DNA of 64,000 bases from Phycisphaerae bacterium (GCA_002702575.1 PAAJ01000016.1:204282-268281); one strand, 5' to 3'. Shown: positions 9,801 through 21,748, counted from the stretch's first letter. Notes: a model not told the origin generated them from the letters alone. Numbers and translations are program-made.

Positions 9801-10511
9801 TCAGCCGTTGGCGGCTTCGGAATCAGCAAACACGATGGCCTGGCTGGTCGAGATCCGACCTCCTGGAACCTCTTCGCTGCCTGACAGCATCTTGTCGAGC
9901 GCCGATGCCTTGTCGCGACCAACCACCTGCCACATGATGCGGTGAGATCGATTGATGCATGGATAGGTCAGAGTCATCCGTCTGCGTTCCTGATACAGGC
10001 CTCCGGTGAGCGCGACATCGCGATCGGTGACCTCCAGCACGCTGTCACCCGGGACGAGGGAAGCGGTATGGCCATCCGGCCCCAGTCCAAGATGCACGAT
10101 GTCGAGAACGGGCGGCTTGCCGCATGATTGCGCAAGCAGATCAGCGTATCGATCGCATGCCGCCTCGAGATCCGCGTCATCGACAGGCATTGGCATGGTT
10201 CCCGCGGACAACTCCGGCCTCTCGGACAGCAGGCGGGCCCGAAGGTGGGTGAGGTTTCGATCGTCGCTCCCCTCTGGTGCGATGCGTTCATCGACCTGAA
10301 AGAGACGAATCTTCGTCCAGGGAACATCCTCTCGCTTCGCGAGCATGCTGAACATCGGCCAGGGTGAATGGCCTCCTGAAACCGCCATCCCGCAGCAACC
10401 TCGAGCATCAACTGATTCCAGGATCGCCATGGCCAGCCAGTCTGCCGCCTTGGCGTTGGTCTCATCAATCGTGTTCGAGACCTCCATGGCAGGTGATCCA
10501 TGACGCATCAT
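9801..10511 (-). CDS. pgl: 6-phosphogluconolactonase
   Basis: Hydrolyses 6-phosphoglucono-1,5-lactone to 6-phosphogluconate, the second step of the oxidative pentose phosphate pathway, in the cytoplasm. The 236-residue length fits the DevB/Pgl family, as do the motifs VSGGHSPWPMF, DERIAPEGSDDRN and GLGPDGHTASLVPG. It is the last gene of the pentose phosphate operon, and its start overlaps the stop of the preceding phosphatase gene by four bases (ATGA), implying translational coupling. The closely following convergent PP2C gene marks the operon's end. Confidence 0.93.
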   Translation of the reverse strand: MMRHGSPAMEVSNTIDETNAKAADWLAMAILESVDARGCCGMAVSGGHSPWPMFSMLAKREDVPWTKIRLFQVDERIAPEGSDDRNLTHLRARLLSERPELSAGTMPMPVDDADLEAACDRYADLLAQSCGKPPVLDIVHLGLGPDGHTASLVPGDSVLEVTDRDVALTGGLYQERRRMTLTYPCINRSHRIMWQVVGRDKASALDKMLSGSEEVPGGRISTSQAIVFADSEAANG

Positions 10512-11104
10512 TCAATGGCCTCCACGACCGCCTGAACGCCCTGGTTCCAGACCAGTGTCGTGGTGTATTCATGCTCATAGCCGAGAACACAGTAGGTCCC
10601 GGTTCCCAGTGTGAAGCAACGACCCTCCTGCGGGCGAAGTCCCAGCCAGGTGGCGGCCATCACCCGCAGTACATGACCATGTGCGAACAAGGCGACATCC
10701 CCACCTGCTTCCTTGGCTCGATCGATGACGCGTTGACATCGTCGCCCGACTTCCTCCGCAGTTTCACCGCCAGGGGTCTGGCCATTCCAGATCGTCCAAC
10801 CAGGTGCTTCCTTGCGAATATCCTTCGTTGTACGACCCTCGTACTGGCCGTAGTTCCATTCCGCCAGATCCTCGCACAGCTCCGCCTGACTGGAGAAGCC
10901 CGCCAATTCGCAGGTTCGATGTGCACGCTGGCGAGGGCTCACGAGGACCAGCGAGAAACTCTTGCTGGCAAGCGACCTTCCCAGCAATCGTGCCATCTCT
11001 TCACCATGGGATGTCAATGGGATGTCCGTGAAGCTCGTGTGCTGGCCGGACATGCTCCATTCCGTTTCGGCATGCCGGAGCAGCCACAGTCTCGTGCCAA
11101 TCAT
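10508..11104 (-). CDS. Histidine phosphatase family protein (phosphoglycerate mutase-like)
   Basis: A 198-residue member of the histidine phosphatase superfamily. The phosphoacceptor is His11 in LLRHAETEW, and AHGHVLRV near residue 155 gives the second catalytic His. The ESP-like loop and length resemble GpmB/CobC-type broad sugar-phosphate phosphatases rather than a glycolytic mutase. It lies between zwf and pgl with four-base overlaps on both sides, so it is co-translated with the oxidative pentose phosphate enzymes. I infer that it acts on a sugar phosphate of this pathway or on a damaged by-product; the substrate cannot be read from sequence. Confidence 0.85.
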   Translation of the reverse strand: MIGTRLWLLRHAETEWSMSGQHTSFTDIPLTSHGEEMARLLGRSLASKSFSLVLVSPRQRAHRTCELAGFSSQAELCEDLAEWNYGQYEGRTTKDIRKEAPGWTIWNGQTPGGETAEEVGRRCQRVIDRAKEAGGDVALFAHGHVLRVMAATWLGLRPQEGRCFTLGTGTYCVLGYEHEYTTTLVWNQGVQAVVEAIE

Positions 11105-12507
11105 GCGTTCACCAGTTCTTCGACGGGCTTCAATACCGGTTCATGCCAGATCGCATTGTGATGCAGCAGGCCGTCAGCCTCGGATGGTCCCCAGGTACCC
11201 GGCTCGTAGGAATGAACAGGCGTGGACTGGTCGAGAATGGGATCGACGACCTTCCATGCGGATTCGACTTCATCGACACGGGCGAAGAGGCCCGGCTCAC
11301 CTGCCATCGCGTCCCCGATGAGTCGCTCGTAGGCGGCCATCTGATCAGGCTCTTCGTGCTGCGCCAGCATCTCGATCTGCTGGCCGACCATGTCCTCTCC
11401 CACCTTCTTGGCACGTGCCCCGATCGCAATGACGGTATTCGGATTGAACTGGAACCGGAAGTAGTTCCGCTCACTCCTGTGACAGTCCTCGAAGAGTTGC
11501 TGTGGAGGCTGTTTCATCTCGACCACGACTTCGGTTGAAGTCACGGGAAGACATTTTCCCGCACGGATATAGAAAGGAACATCGGCCCACCGCCAGGAAT
11601 CGATGTGAAGCCGCAGGGCAACGAACGTTTCCGTTCTGGAATCGGGCTTGACACCCGGCTCGTCCAGATACCCCTTGAACTGTCCTCGGACAATGTCTTC
11701 ATTGGTCATGGGCTTGATCGAATTGAAAAGCCGGACCTTCGCATCCCTCAAGGCTTCCTCATCGCCTGTCGAGGGAGGGTCCATGGCGAGAATGGCCAGA
11801 ATCTGCATCAGGTGATTCTGAACGACATCCCGGACCGTTCCCGCCTCGTCATAGAAAGCACCCCTGCCCTGAACGCCGAAGTCCTCGGCCATCGTGATCT
11901 GAACCGACTTCACGTAGTTGCGATTCAGAACCGGCTCGAGGAAAGAGTTGCCGAATCTGAAGTAGTTCAGATTCAGGACGGGCTCCTTGCCGAGGAAGTG
12001 ATCAATTCGATAGATCCGATCCTCTGGAAAGACCGCATGAACGACTCGATTGAGTTCCTGAGCCGATTCGAGATCACGACCAAAGGGCTTCTCGACCACG
12101 ACACTTGCGTTCTCTGCACAACCGGATGCCTTCAGCGCCTGTGAGACCATCTCGAAGATGGTCGGCGGAATGGCCAGATAATGCAGCGGGCAGCACGCCT
12201 TGCCGAGTGCCGCTCTCAACTTCTGAAACGTCTCCGCGTCCGAATAGTCGCCGCTGACATACGACAGGCGTCCGGCGAGTCGCTTGAAGACGGATTCGTC
12301 GAGTTCGCCCTCACCATATGTCTGGATGCCGTCACGAGCACGTTCGACGAGATCCTTGGTCTCCATCTCGTTCCTGGCAATACCGATGATCGGAACATTC
12401 AGATGCCCCCGGTTCTCCATCGCATAGAGAGACGGAAAGATCTTCTTGTGCGCGAGATCTCCTGTTGCGCCAAAGAGAACAAAGGCATCGCAGGCGTCAC
12501 GCGTCAT
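11101..12507 (-). CDS. zwf: Glucose-6-phosphate 1-dehydrogenase
   Basis: Oxidises glucose 6-phosphate to 6-phosphogluconolactone with NAD(P)+, the entry to the oxidative pentose phosphate pathway. The 468-residue protein has the N-terminal nucleotide-binding segment FGATGDLAHKKIFPSLY, EKPFGRDL, the active-site signature RIDHFLGKE with the catalytic His, and ITMAEDFGVQGRG in the substrate/structural region. The start overlaps the stop of gnd by four bases, and its own stop overlaps the phosphatase start by four bases. Cofactor preference is not decided by eye. Confidence 0.96.
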   Translation of the reverse strand: MTRDACDAFVLFGATGDLAHKKIFPSLYAMENRGHLNVPIIGIARNEMETKDLVERARDGIQTYGEGELDESVFKRLAGRLSYVSGDYSDAETFQKLRAALGKACCPLHYLAIPPTIFEMVSQALKASGCAENASVVVEKPFGRDLESAQELNRVVHAVFPEDRIYRIDHFLGKEPVLNLNYFRFGNSFLEPVLNRNYVKSVQITMAEDFGVQGRGAFYDEAGTVRDVVQNHLMQILAILAMDPPSTGDEEALRDAKVRLFNSIKPMTNEDIVRGQFKGYLDEPGVKPDSRTETFVALRLHIDSWRWADVPFYIRAGKCLPVTSTEVVVEMKQPPQQLFEDCHRSERNYFRFQFNPNTVIAIGARAKKVGEDMVGQQIEMLAQHEEPDQMAAYERLIGDAMAGEPGLFARVDEVESAWKVVDPILDQSTPVHSYEPGTWGPSEADGLLHHNAIWHEPVLKPVEELVNA

Positions 12508-13523
12508 TTCGATGCTGCCTTTTCATGATGGCCACCGAACTGGAATCGCATGGCCGAGAGCAACTGGTCGGCGAAGTCGGCCTCGCCTCTGGAGGCAAAT
12601 CGGTCGAACAGCGCTGATGCCAGTACGGGAGCCGGCGCCCCTTCATCAATAGCGGCCTGGAGCGTCCAGCGGCCTTCGCCGGAATCCGAAACACGACCCT
12701 CGAATTCCTTCAGATCGGGACTGTCCAGAAGCGCCTTCGCTGTGAGATCCAGAAGCCAGGAAGCGATCACACTGCCTCTTCTCCAGACCTCGGCCACGTC
12801 CGCAAGGTCCAGATTGAACTGGTAGTACTTCGGATCGCGCAGTGGCGTGGTCTCGGCATCATGCTCCTGCTTGCGCATTCCGACGTCCGCATGCTTCAGG
12901 ATGTTCAACCCTTCGGCATAGGCCGCCATGATTCCGTATTCGATGCCATTGTGCACCATCTTGACGAAGTGTCCGGATCCCGTGGGACCACAGTGCAGGT
13001 AACCATGTTCACAGGTTCCGCCCTTGGCTTCACGGCCAGGCGTGCGTTCAGCCTCATCGATCGATGGTGCGAGGGTGGAAAGAATCGGATCGATGTGATT
13101 GAAGGCTTCGTCATGGCCGCCGATCATCATGCAGTAGCCTCGTTCAAGACCCCAGACTCCGCCACTCACGCCGACATCCACATAGTGGATTCCCTTGTCG
13201 ACAAGCTTCTCGGCACGATCGATGTCGTCTCGATAGAAGGAATTGCCACCATCGATGAGAATGTCGCCCTTGGAGAGCAGTGGTGACACTTTCTCGACCA
13301 TGCCGTCCACGAACGCTGCTGGAATCATCATCCAGACGACGCGTGGACCGTCCAGTGCTTCGACGAATTCCTCGAGCGTCTTCGCGCCAGTCGCACCTTC
13401 ACCGGCAAGCGCGTCGACGGCATCCGGGCTGACGTCGTACACCACGCATTCATGACCGGCATTCATGAGGCGACGAACCATGTTGGCCCCCATTCGGCCG
13501 AGCCCGATCATTCCCATCTGCAT
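12504..13523 (-). CDS. gnd: 6-phosphogluconate dehydrogenase, decarboxylating, short type
   Basis: Converts 6-phosphogluconate to ribulose 5-phosphate and CO2. The protein has the Rossmann start MGMIGLGRMGANMVRR, GVSGGVWGLERGY for substrate binding and the catalytic CGPTGSGHFVKMVHNGIEYG with Lys and His-Asn-Gly. At about 339 residues it belongs to the short (GndA/YqeC) form, which is usually NAD-dependent, rather than the 470-residue NADP form. The start is set at the ATG at 13523, preceded by AAGGAGCAACAAG, a good ribosome site; an upstream in-frame GTG at 13553 would add a non-conserved basic tail. It begins 45 bases after the RpiB-Tal fusion. Confidence 0.93.
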   Translation of the reverse strand: MQMGMIGLGRMGANMVRRLMNAGHECVVYDVSPDAVDALAGEGATGAKTLEEFVEALDGPRVVWMMIPAAFVDGMVEKVSPLLSKGDILIDGGNSFYRDDIDRAEKLVDKGIHYVDVGVSGGVWGLERGYCMMIGGHDEAFNHIDPILSTLAPSIDEAERTPGREAKGGTCEHGYLHCGPTGSGHFVKMVHNGIEYGIMAAYAEGLNILKHADVGMRKQEHDAETTPLRDPKYYQFNLDLADVAEVWRRGSVIASWLLDLTAKALLDSPDLKEFEGRVSDSGEGRWTLQAAIDEGAPAPVLASALFDRFASRGEADFADQLLSAMRFQFGGHHEKAASK

Positions 13524-13568
13524 CTTGTTGCTCCTTCTTTCCCTCTCAGCCACATGGGCTGGACAACC

Positions 13569-15104
13569 TCAGCTCGTCTGGAGGTTCTTGCTCTTTTCGT
13601 CGATGGCTTCCATCAGATCATGCCAGGACGCATTGAAGGAATCCCGACCTTCGATCTGGAGTCGTTCTCCCAAGGCATCCACATCGACACCCGCCGCCTT
13701 GCAGGCTTCGATGGTGCGGTCCGCTTCCTCAATCGATGACTTGTCGAGCGTACCGGTCACTTCGCCATGGTCCGCAAAGGCAAGCAGGGTCTTCTCGGGA
13801 ATCGTATTGACCGTACCGTCAGCGGCCAGTTCGGACACGTAATACGTGTCCGGCAGAGACGGATCCTTGGTACTGGTACTGGCAAACAGGAGTTTCTGAG
13901 GACTGGCACCCTTGGCTGCCAGGGCGTCCCATCTTGGACCCGAGAAGATCTCATGGAATGCACGCCAGCACTGAACAGATGCCGCAACGCCCAGCTTGTC
14001 CTTGAGGTCAGCAGGCAGATCGTCCATCGCAGCCTTGTCCCAACGTGAAACGAAGACGGAAGCCACGGAGAAGTTGTCCAGTGATTCGCCGGCTTCTGCT
14101 CGACGTTCAAGACCCTTGATGTACGCTTCCGCAGCACGTCGGTACTGGGCCTCCGAGAAGAGGAGCGTCACATTGATGTTGAGACCTCGTGCAATCAGTT
14201 CCTCGATCGCCGGTGCGCCCTCGGGCGTGCCTGGAACCTTGATCATCAGATTCGGGGTGTCCGCCTTCTTGAAGAGCATGTCCCCCTGACTGATGGTCGT
14301 ATCGGTGTCATTGGCCAGCAAGGGAGAGACCTCGAGTGAACAGCAGCCATCCGTATGACCCGAAACATCCCAGATCGTCCGGAACAAGGCAGCGGCCCTC
14401 TTGAGATCGTCGATCGCCAGAGCGAAGAAGATCTCCTCGCGATCCGTGGTCCCGGAAGCACTCAACGCCTTGATCTCATCGTCATAGAGATCCGTATCCG
14501 CGATCGCCTTGTCGAAGATCGAAGGATTCGAAGTCAGGCCGGTGACGGACAACTCGTCGATGTATCTGGCCAACGTGCCGTTGTCCAGAATGTCACGTCG
14601 AATGTAGTCCAGCCAGATTCGCTGGCCTGTCTCATGCAAGTCATACATCGGGTTCATGTGTTGCTCCCTCGCGATCTGGAGGACTTTTCCGAGGCGACGA
14701 CGATGGCGTGCCTCACAGGTGAATTCAGCATTGAGGAATGCCGCAACGATTTCCTTGGCCGGCTCCACTCCCATGGTCCTGGCACCAAGTGTGATGACGT
14801 TGACGGCATCGTGCTCGACCATCTGGTGAGCCGTATAGATGTTCTCGGTAGACGATGCCCGAATGAGCGGCATCTTGTTGGCCGCGACCGTGACGCCCGC
14901 GCCACTGCCACACAGAAGAATGCCTCGATCCGCCCTGCCGGCACCGATCTCCTCACAGAGCGCTTTCGCGGGTTCTGGATAGTCGATGGCGTCACCGGTC
15001 ATCGGGCCTGCATAGAGAACCTCGTGCCCAAGAGATCTCGCCACTTCCGCCAGAGGTTCGATCAATGGTCTTCCAGCATGATCACTGGCAAGCACGACCC
15101 GCAT
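13569..15104 (-). CDS. RpiB-transaldolase fusion
   Basis: One 511-residue frame joins two non-oxidative pentose phosphate enzymes. Residues 1-148 are ribose-5-phosphate isomerase B (VLASDHAG, GILLCGSGAGV with the active-site Cys65, VNVITLGARTMG, and a C-terminal RHRRRLGKV typical of a complete RpiB end). Residues 150-511 are a full transaldolase, beginning MNPMYDLHETGQ, with TGLTSNPSIFDKAI and the Schiff-base Lys289 in MIKVPGTPEG. There is no linker: the second enzyme starts at the Met that would be a normal tal start. GAGGGAG lies six bases before that internal ATG (14657), so free transaldolase may also be made. The start shares one base with the transketolase stop (TGATG). Confidence 0.93.
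   Translation of the reverse strand: MRVVLASDHAGRPLIEPLAEVARSLGHEVLYAGPMTGDAIDYPEPAKALCEEIGAGRADRGILLCGSGAGVTVAANKMPLIRASSTENIYTAHQMVEHDAVNVITLGARTMGVEPAKEIVAAFLNAEFTCEARHRRRLGKVLQIAREQHMNPMYDLHETGQRIWLDYIRRDILDNGTLARYIDELSVTGLTSNPSIFDKAIADTDLYDDEIKALSASGTTDREEIFFALAIDDLKRAAALFRTIWDVSGHTDGCCSLEVSPLLANDTDTTISQGDMLFKKADTPNLMIKVPGTPEGAPAIEELIARGLNINVTLLFSEAQYRRAAEAYIKGLERRAEAGESLDNFSVASVFVSRWDKAAMDDLPADLKDKLGVAASVQCWRAFHEIFSGPRWDALAAKGASPQKLLFASTSTKDPSLPDTYYVSELAADGTVNTIPEKTLLAFADHGEVTGTLDKSSIEEADRTIEACKAAGVDVDALGERLQIEGRDSFNASWHDLMEAIDEKSKNLQTS
14655..14670 (-). promoter_or_regulatory. Internal ribosome-binding site and ATG at the start of the Tal half
   Basis: Reading the minus strand, GAGGGAG (14670-14664) is followed by CAACAC and ATG (14657-14655), which encodes Met150 of the fusion. 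Strength and spacing match the sites used by tkt and gnd nearby; gnd has GGAGCAACAAG in the same position. This suggests that a transaldolase of about 362 residues may be initiated inside the fused gene. It could instead be only a relic of the ancestral separate tal gene. Confidence 0.6.
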
Positions 15105-17110
15105 CAGACGACCCCTTCCATGATCTCGACGAGGGATCGGACGCGGTCGGCTACATGCTCCGGTGTGAACCCGAGCTCCGCATAGACCTTGCCGCCGGGT
15201 GCGGATGCACCGAATCGTCCAAGTCCGATCACATCATCCGCAAACTCGTACCAGGTCTCGGGGGAAGCCGCTTCAACGGCAATGATTGGACGATCGAATG
15301 GGACGAGATCCGCCTGCGTGTCTTCCGGCTGATCCCTGAAGACTTCGACGCACGGCATCGAGACCACTCGGACATCCATGCCTTCCTTGGCCAGCAGATC
15401 ACGTGCCGACAAGGCCAGCGCCACCTCGGAACCTGTGGCGATGATCGTTGCCCGCTCGCCATCTGCGATCACCGAAGCACCCTTGGAGACATCGCTGAAA
15501 CAGGGATCCATGATCGGGACCCCTTGACGTGTCAGAATGATGCAGCTCGGACCATGATGCGCAATCGCTTCACGCCAGGCTCCGATGCACTCCTGGGCAT
15601 CTGCAGGCCTGTAGGTTCGCAGACCCGGCATCGCCCGAAGACCTGCCAGATGTTCCACTGGCTGATGGGTCGGTCCATCCTCGCCGAGCGCGATGGAATC
15701 GTGTGTGTAGACGAACACGACGGGCAACTCCATCAAGGATGCGAGTCGCACCGGCTCGCGCATGTAATCGAGGAATGAGAAGAAGGTGGCACAGTATGGT
15801 CGTACGCCACCATGCGCGGAGAGTCCGTTGCAGATCGCACCCATGGCGTGCTCACGAACACCGAAGTGGATGTTCCGGCCAAGCCAGTCGCCGCTGTTGA
15901 TGTCCGGACTGCCTTCGATGTCGGTCTTGGTGGATGGCGCAACGTCCGCAGTGCCTCCGGCCAGTTCGGGGATCACCGATGCGAACGCATTGATGACTTT
16001 GCCTCCTGCAGCACGTGTGGCAATCGAATCGCCCGGTTTGAAAGACGGCATTTCTGCAGAAGCCCAATCGGAGGGCAACTGACCATCGATGACACGCCTG
16101 AGCTCGCGAGCCAGATCCGGATGCGCCTTCTCGTAGGCACCCCATCTCGTCTGCCACTCCGAATGAGACCGGGCTCGTTGTGAAGCGGCTTCACGCCAGT
16201 TGGTCAGAACCGATTCCGGAACTTCGAAGGGCGGATGGTCCCAGCCAAGGACCTCACGGGTGGACGCGACATTGTCATCACCCAGAGGCGCTCCATGGGC
16301 ATGGAACGTGTCCTGCAGAGGCGAACCGTAACCGATGTGACTTCTGATGATGACCAGACTCGGCCGATCCGTCTCCGACTTGGCTTCGTTGATCGCGGCA
16401 TCGAGCGCGTCAAGATCGTTCACATCCTCGACCGTGACCACATGCCATTGGCATGCCGTGAAGATGCCGCCGACATCCTCGCTGAGTTCACGTGGCGCCG
16501 GACCTTCAAGCGTGACTTCATTCTGATCGAAGAAGAAAATCAGTTTGCCGAGCTTCAGTCGCCCTGCAAGAGAGATGGCCTCATAGGTGACACCTTCCAT
16601 GATGTCGCCCTCGCCCCCGGTGACCCAGACATGGTGATCCACGATCTCGTGACCATCTCTGTTGAATCGAGCCGCGAGCATCCGTTCGGCCATGGCCATT
16701 CCAACACCATTGGCGACGCCCTGACCCAGTGGCCCGGTATTGATTTCGACGCCCGGTGTGACATCCATCTCGGGATGTCCGGGTGTGCGGCTCTCCCACT
16801 GCCTGAACTGCTTGAGATCATCAATTCCCAGGTCGTATCCCGCCAGATGAAGCGACGCATACTGAAGCATGCAGGCATGTCCGCCCGACATGATGAACCG
16901 ATCGCGATCCATCCAATCCGGCTCGGCCGGGTCGTATCGCATGTGTCGCGACCAGAGCATCCATGCCAGCGGCGCCAGTCCCATCGGTGTACCGGGATGA
17001 CCGGAGTTGGCTTTCTCAATGGAATCGATGGCCAGGAAACGAATCGCGTTGATGCAGTCCAGATCGAGGCCCGATGGCGTCATCTGCTTGCCGGATACCG
17101 TTGAAGACAT
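15104..17110 (-). CDS. tkt: Transketolase
   Basis: Transfers two-carbon units between pentose, hexose and tetrose phosphates using thiamine diphosphate. The 668-residue protein carries NSGHPGTPMG near the N-terminus, GPLGQGVANGVG, the ThDP motif GGEGDIMEG with FFFDQNEVTLEG, and the pyrimidine-domain motif EDGPTHQPVEHLAGLRAMPG. FFDQNEVTLEG differs from the usual YDDNxISIDG but keeps the cofactor Asn. The start is set at the ATG at 17110, with GAGGGAGAG about eight bases upstream; an in-frame extension to 17149 lacks conservation. It is the first gene of the pentose phosphate operon, so the promoter should lie in the 186 bases shared with the divergent glucokinase gene. Confidence 0.95.
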   Translation of the reverse strand: MSSTVSGKQMTPSGLDLDCINAIRFLAIDSIEKANSGHPGTPMGLAPLAWMLWSRHMRYDPAEPDWMDRDRFIMSGGHACMLQYASLHLAGYDLGIDDLKQFRQWESRTPGHPEMDVTPGVEINTGPLGQGVANGVGMAMAERMLAARFNRDGHEIVDHHVWVTGGEGDIMEGVTYEAISLAGRLKLGKLIFFFDQNEVTLEGPAPRELSEDVGGIFTACQWHVVTVEDVNDLDALDAAINEAKSETDRPSLVIIRSHIGYGSPLQDTFHAHGAPLGDDNVASTREVLGWDHPPFEVPESVLTNWREAASQRARSHSEWQTRWGAYEKAHPDLARELRRVIDGQLPSDWASAEMPSFKPGDSIATRAAGGKVINAFASVIPELAGGTADVAPSTKTDIEGSPDINSGDWLGRNIHFGVREHAMGAICNGLSAHGGVRPYCATFFSFLDYMREPVRLASLMELPVVFVYTHDSIALGEDGPTHQPVEHLAGLRAMPGLRTYRPADAQECIGAWREAIAHHGPSCIILTRQGVPIMDPCFSDVSKGASVIADGERATIIATGSEVALALSARDLLAKEGMDVRVVSMPCVEVFRDQPEDTQADLVPFDRPIIAVEAASPETWYEFADDVIGLGRFGASAPGGKVYAELGFTPEHVADRVRSLVEIMEGVV

Positions 17111-17296
17111 GGGTCCGCTCTCCCTCTTTTGTCCAGCCTGAGAGGCCACTCGGCGAGGGGGTCATGCTACCACGGCACGCGAACCGAACGACGGCCGGGA
17201 CAACCCAATCAACATGGGCTTCGTGTAAAGTGGAGCGGTTCGGCCGACATGCCAAGGGATGCATCGCTTCGAGCCGGACCCGGGAGCTCAATCGCC

Positions 17297-19733
<2,437 letters not shown>

Positions 19734-19759
19734 ACTGGCCAACAGCAGATGACGACACC

Positions 19760-21748
19760 ATGACGCCCACGCCCGATTACACACAGGAATGGCTTCTCAC
19801 AAACGGTATTGGTGGGTACGCCATGGGGACCACCCGAGGCATCAATACCCGTCGCTATCACGGTCTTCTGGTTGCCGCGATGGACCCCCCCGTGAATCGT
19901 GTCGTCTCCCTGCACAGCACCATCGATCAGTTCCATCCAACCTGCGAAGAAGAGAACTCTGTGTCTCTCAGCGCACAACTCTTCGGAGACGAAGCGCTTC
20001 CGCATCCTGATGGTTGGCGATATCAGGTCGACTTCGACTGTGATCTCAACAGCGCCACCTGGACATGGGTGCTGGATGGCGGAATCACGATCCGGCGACA
20101 TCTTGCTCTGGAACAGGGATGCAATGCATGCCTTCTGGAATGGAGCATTCAGGGACTCACGGATGACTGCATGATCTCGATCAGACCTCTGACACTTCTC
20201 CGTGGCTTCCATGATCTTCAGGAATCGGAAACCGATGATCTCCATGTCCACGCGGAGGAGACCCGCTGCTCCGTTCAGCGAGGGCAACTCGGCTTGATTC
20301 TCGAATCGGATTCCGGCACATGGGATCCTGCTGTGACTTGGTGGCGCAATTTCGATTATCCAATCGAGTCGGAACGCGGCCAGGATCATCGTGAATGTGT
20401 TCTGAATACCGGTGTGCTTCGGGCACGCCTGACACCCAAGTCAAACACGATCAGAGTGCGGGTCGCCCTGCAGGACGCCATGCAGTCCACCCAGTCCACC
20501 ACCCTGGCCGCAACGGATGATGTCGTTGCGGACCGTCTGGCCAGTGCCTGTCGACAGTTCGTCGTCCAGAGAGGCCGTGGAGAGAATGGCCCGATCTCGG
20601 TGATCGCGGGATATCCATGGTTTGCAGACTGGGGTCGTGACAGTCTGATCAGCCTGCCAGGCCTCTTGTTGACACAGGATCGATTGAACGATGCCGTCTC
20701 CCTGCTGACGGGATTCGGATCACGGATCCAGAACGGCATCATTCCGAATCGATTCGATGATTCAAATGATCAGGCCTACTACAACACCGCTGATGCGAGT
20801 CTCTGGTTCATCAATGCCGTCCATGCATGCTTCCTCAAGGCCGGGAATTCATCAGACAACCCGGAACTGGTGGAGCTGATCGAAACCTGCTTCAGGATCA
20901 TCGACGCCTACCGAAGTGGAACGGATTTCGGGATCCGCGTGGATTTCGATGGCCTGCTGATTGCCGGAGTGCCGGGCGAGGCCGTGACGTGGATGGATGC
21001 CCGGATCAACGGCGAAGGTGTCACGGCAAGGATCGGCAAACCAGTCGAGCTCTCCGCCCTGTGGCACAACGCCTTGTGCTGTGCTGCGGAGATGTGCGGT
21101 GATCCCGGCCGATCCGCTGAATACCGGGCTTCGGCCTCCCTGACCCGGAAGTCCTTTCAGAGATTCTGGAACCAGGAATGCTCATGCTGCTATGACGTTC
21201 TCGTTCAGAGAAATGGAAACTGGCGTGGTGACCCCCGCATCCGTCCGAACCAGATCTTTGCCGTCAGCCTGCCGTTTCCTCCGCTGACCGGGACACCTGC
21301 ACGGCAGGTACTCGACTGCGTCAAGCAGCATCTGCTGACACCATTCGGTCTTCGAACCCTCTCCCCGGTGGATCCTGAATACAAGGGCCGATACGAGGGA
21401 GACATGGTTTCAAGGGACTCGGCTTATCACAATGGAACCGTCTGGCCCTGGTTGATCGGACCCTATTGCGATGCGATCAGAGCAACCGCCGAGGACAGCC
21501 GGTCGAACGAGACAGACACGCTCTGTCGAGATGCTCTGACGGCACTCGTCGAGTCACTGGATACCGGGTGTCTTGGTCAGATCGCGGAGATCTATGATGG
21601 TGATGAACCCCATCTGCCACATGGTTGCCCCGCTCAGGCATGGTCCGTGGCCGAACTGACCCGAGTCTGGCCAGGACAACCAGGCCTGGAATCCTCCGGG
21701 AACGATCAAGGCATCACCTGTGATGCCACCGCGATGACCTCATCGTAG
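19760..21748 (+). CDS. Amylo-alpha-1,6-glucosidase / glycogen-debranching enzyme
   Basis: A 662-residue protein with the archaeal/bacterial debranching N-terminal domain (WLLTNGIGGYAMGTTRGINTRRYHG at 11-35) and a C-terminal (alpha/alpha)6 glycoside hydrolase domain with GYPWFADWGRDSL near residue 284, where the acidic residue is part of the active site, and later SAYHNGTVWPWLIG. It should remove alpha-1,6 branches from glycogen or maltodextrins and release free glucose, which fits the glucokinase two genes upstream. It starts 26 bases after pgi. No phosphorylase or branching enzyme gene is in the window. Confidence 0.92.
   Translation: MTPTPDYTQEWLLTNGIGGYAMGTTRGINTRRYHGLLVAAMDPPVNRVVSLHSTIDQFHPTCEEENSVSLSAQLFGDEALPHPDGWRYQVDFDCDLNSATWTWVLDGGITIRRHLALEQGCNACLLEWSIQGLTDDCMISIRPLTLLRGFHDLQESETDDLHVHAEETRCSVQRGQLGLILESDSGTWDPAVTWWRNFDYPIESERGQDHRECVLNTGVLRARLTPKSNTIRVRVALQDAMQSTQSTTLAATDDVVADRLASACRQFVVQRGRGENGPISVIAGYPWFADWGRDSLISLPGLLLTQDRLNDAVSLLTGFGSRIQNGIIPNRFDDSNDQAYYNTADASLWFINAVHACFLKAGNSSDNPELVELIETCFRIIDAYRSGTDFGIRVDFDGLLIAGVPGEAVTWMDARINGEGVTARIGKPVELSALWHNALCCAAEMCGDPGRSAEYRASASLTRKSFQRFWNQECSCCYDVLVQRNGNWRGDPRIRPNQIFAVSLPFPPLTGTPARQVLDCVKQHLLTPFGLRTLSPVDPEYKGRYEGDMVSRDSAYHNGTVWPWLIGPYCDAIRATAEDSRSNETDTLCRDALTALVESLDTGCLGQIAEIYDGDEPHLPHGCPAQAWSVAELTRVWPGQPGLESSGNDQGITCDATAMTSS

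Noticed and set aside
10364..17104. Long open frames on the plus strand opposite the pentose phosphate operon, some above 250 codons
   Set aside because: They lie exactly opposite well-identified enzymes, have no family-like sequence and arise from the codon bias of the real genes.
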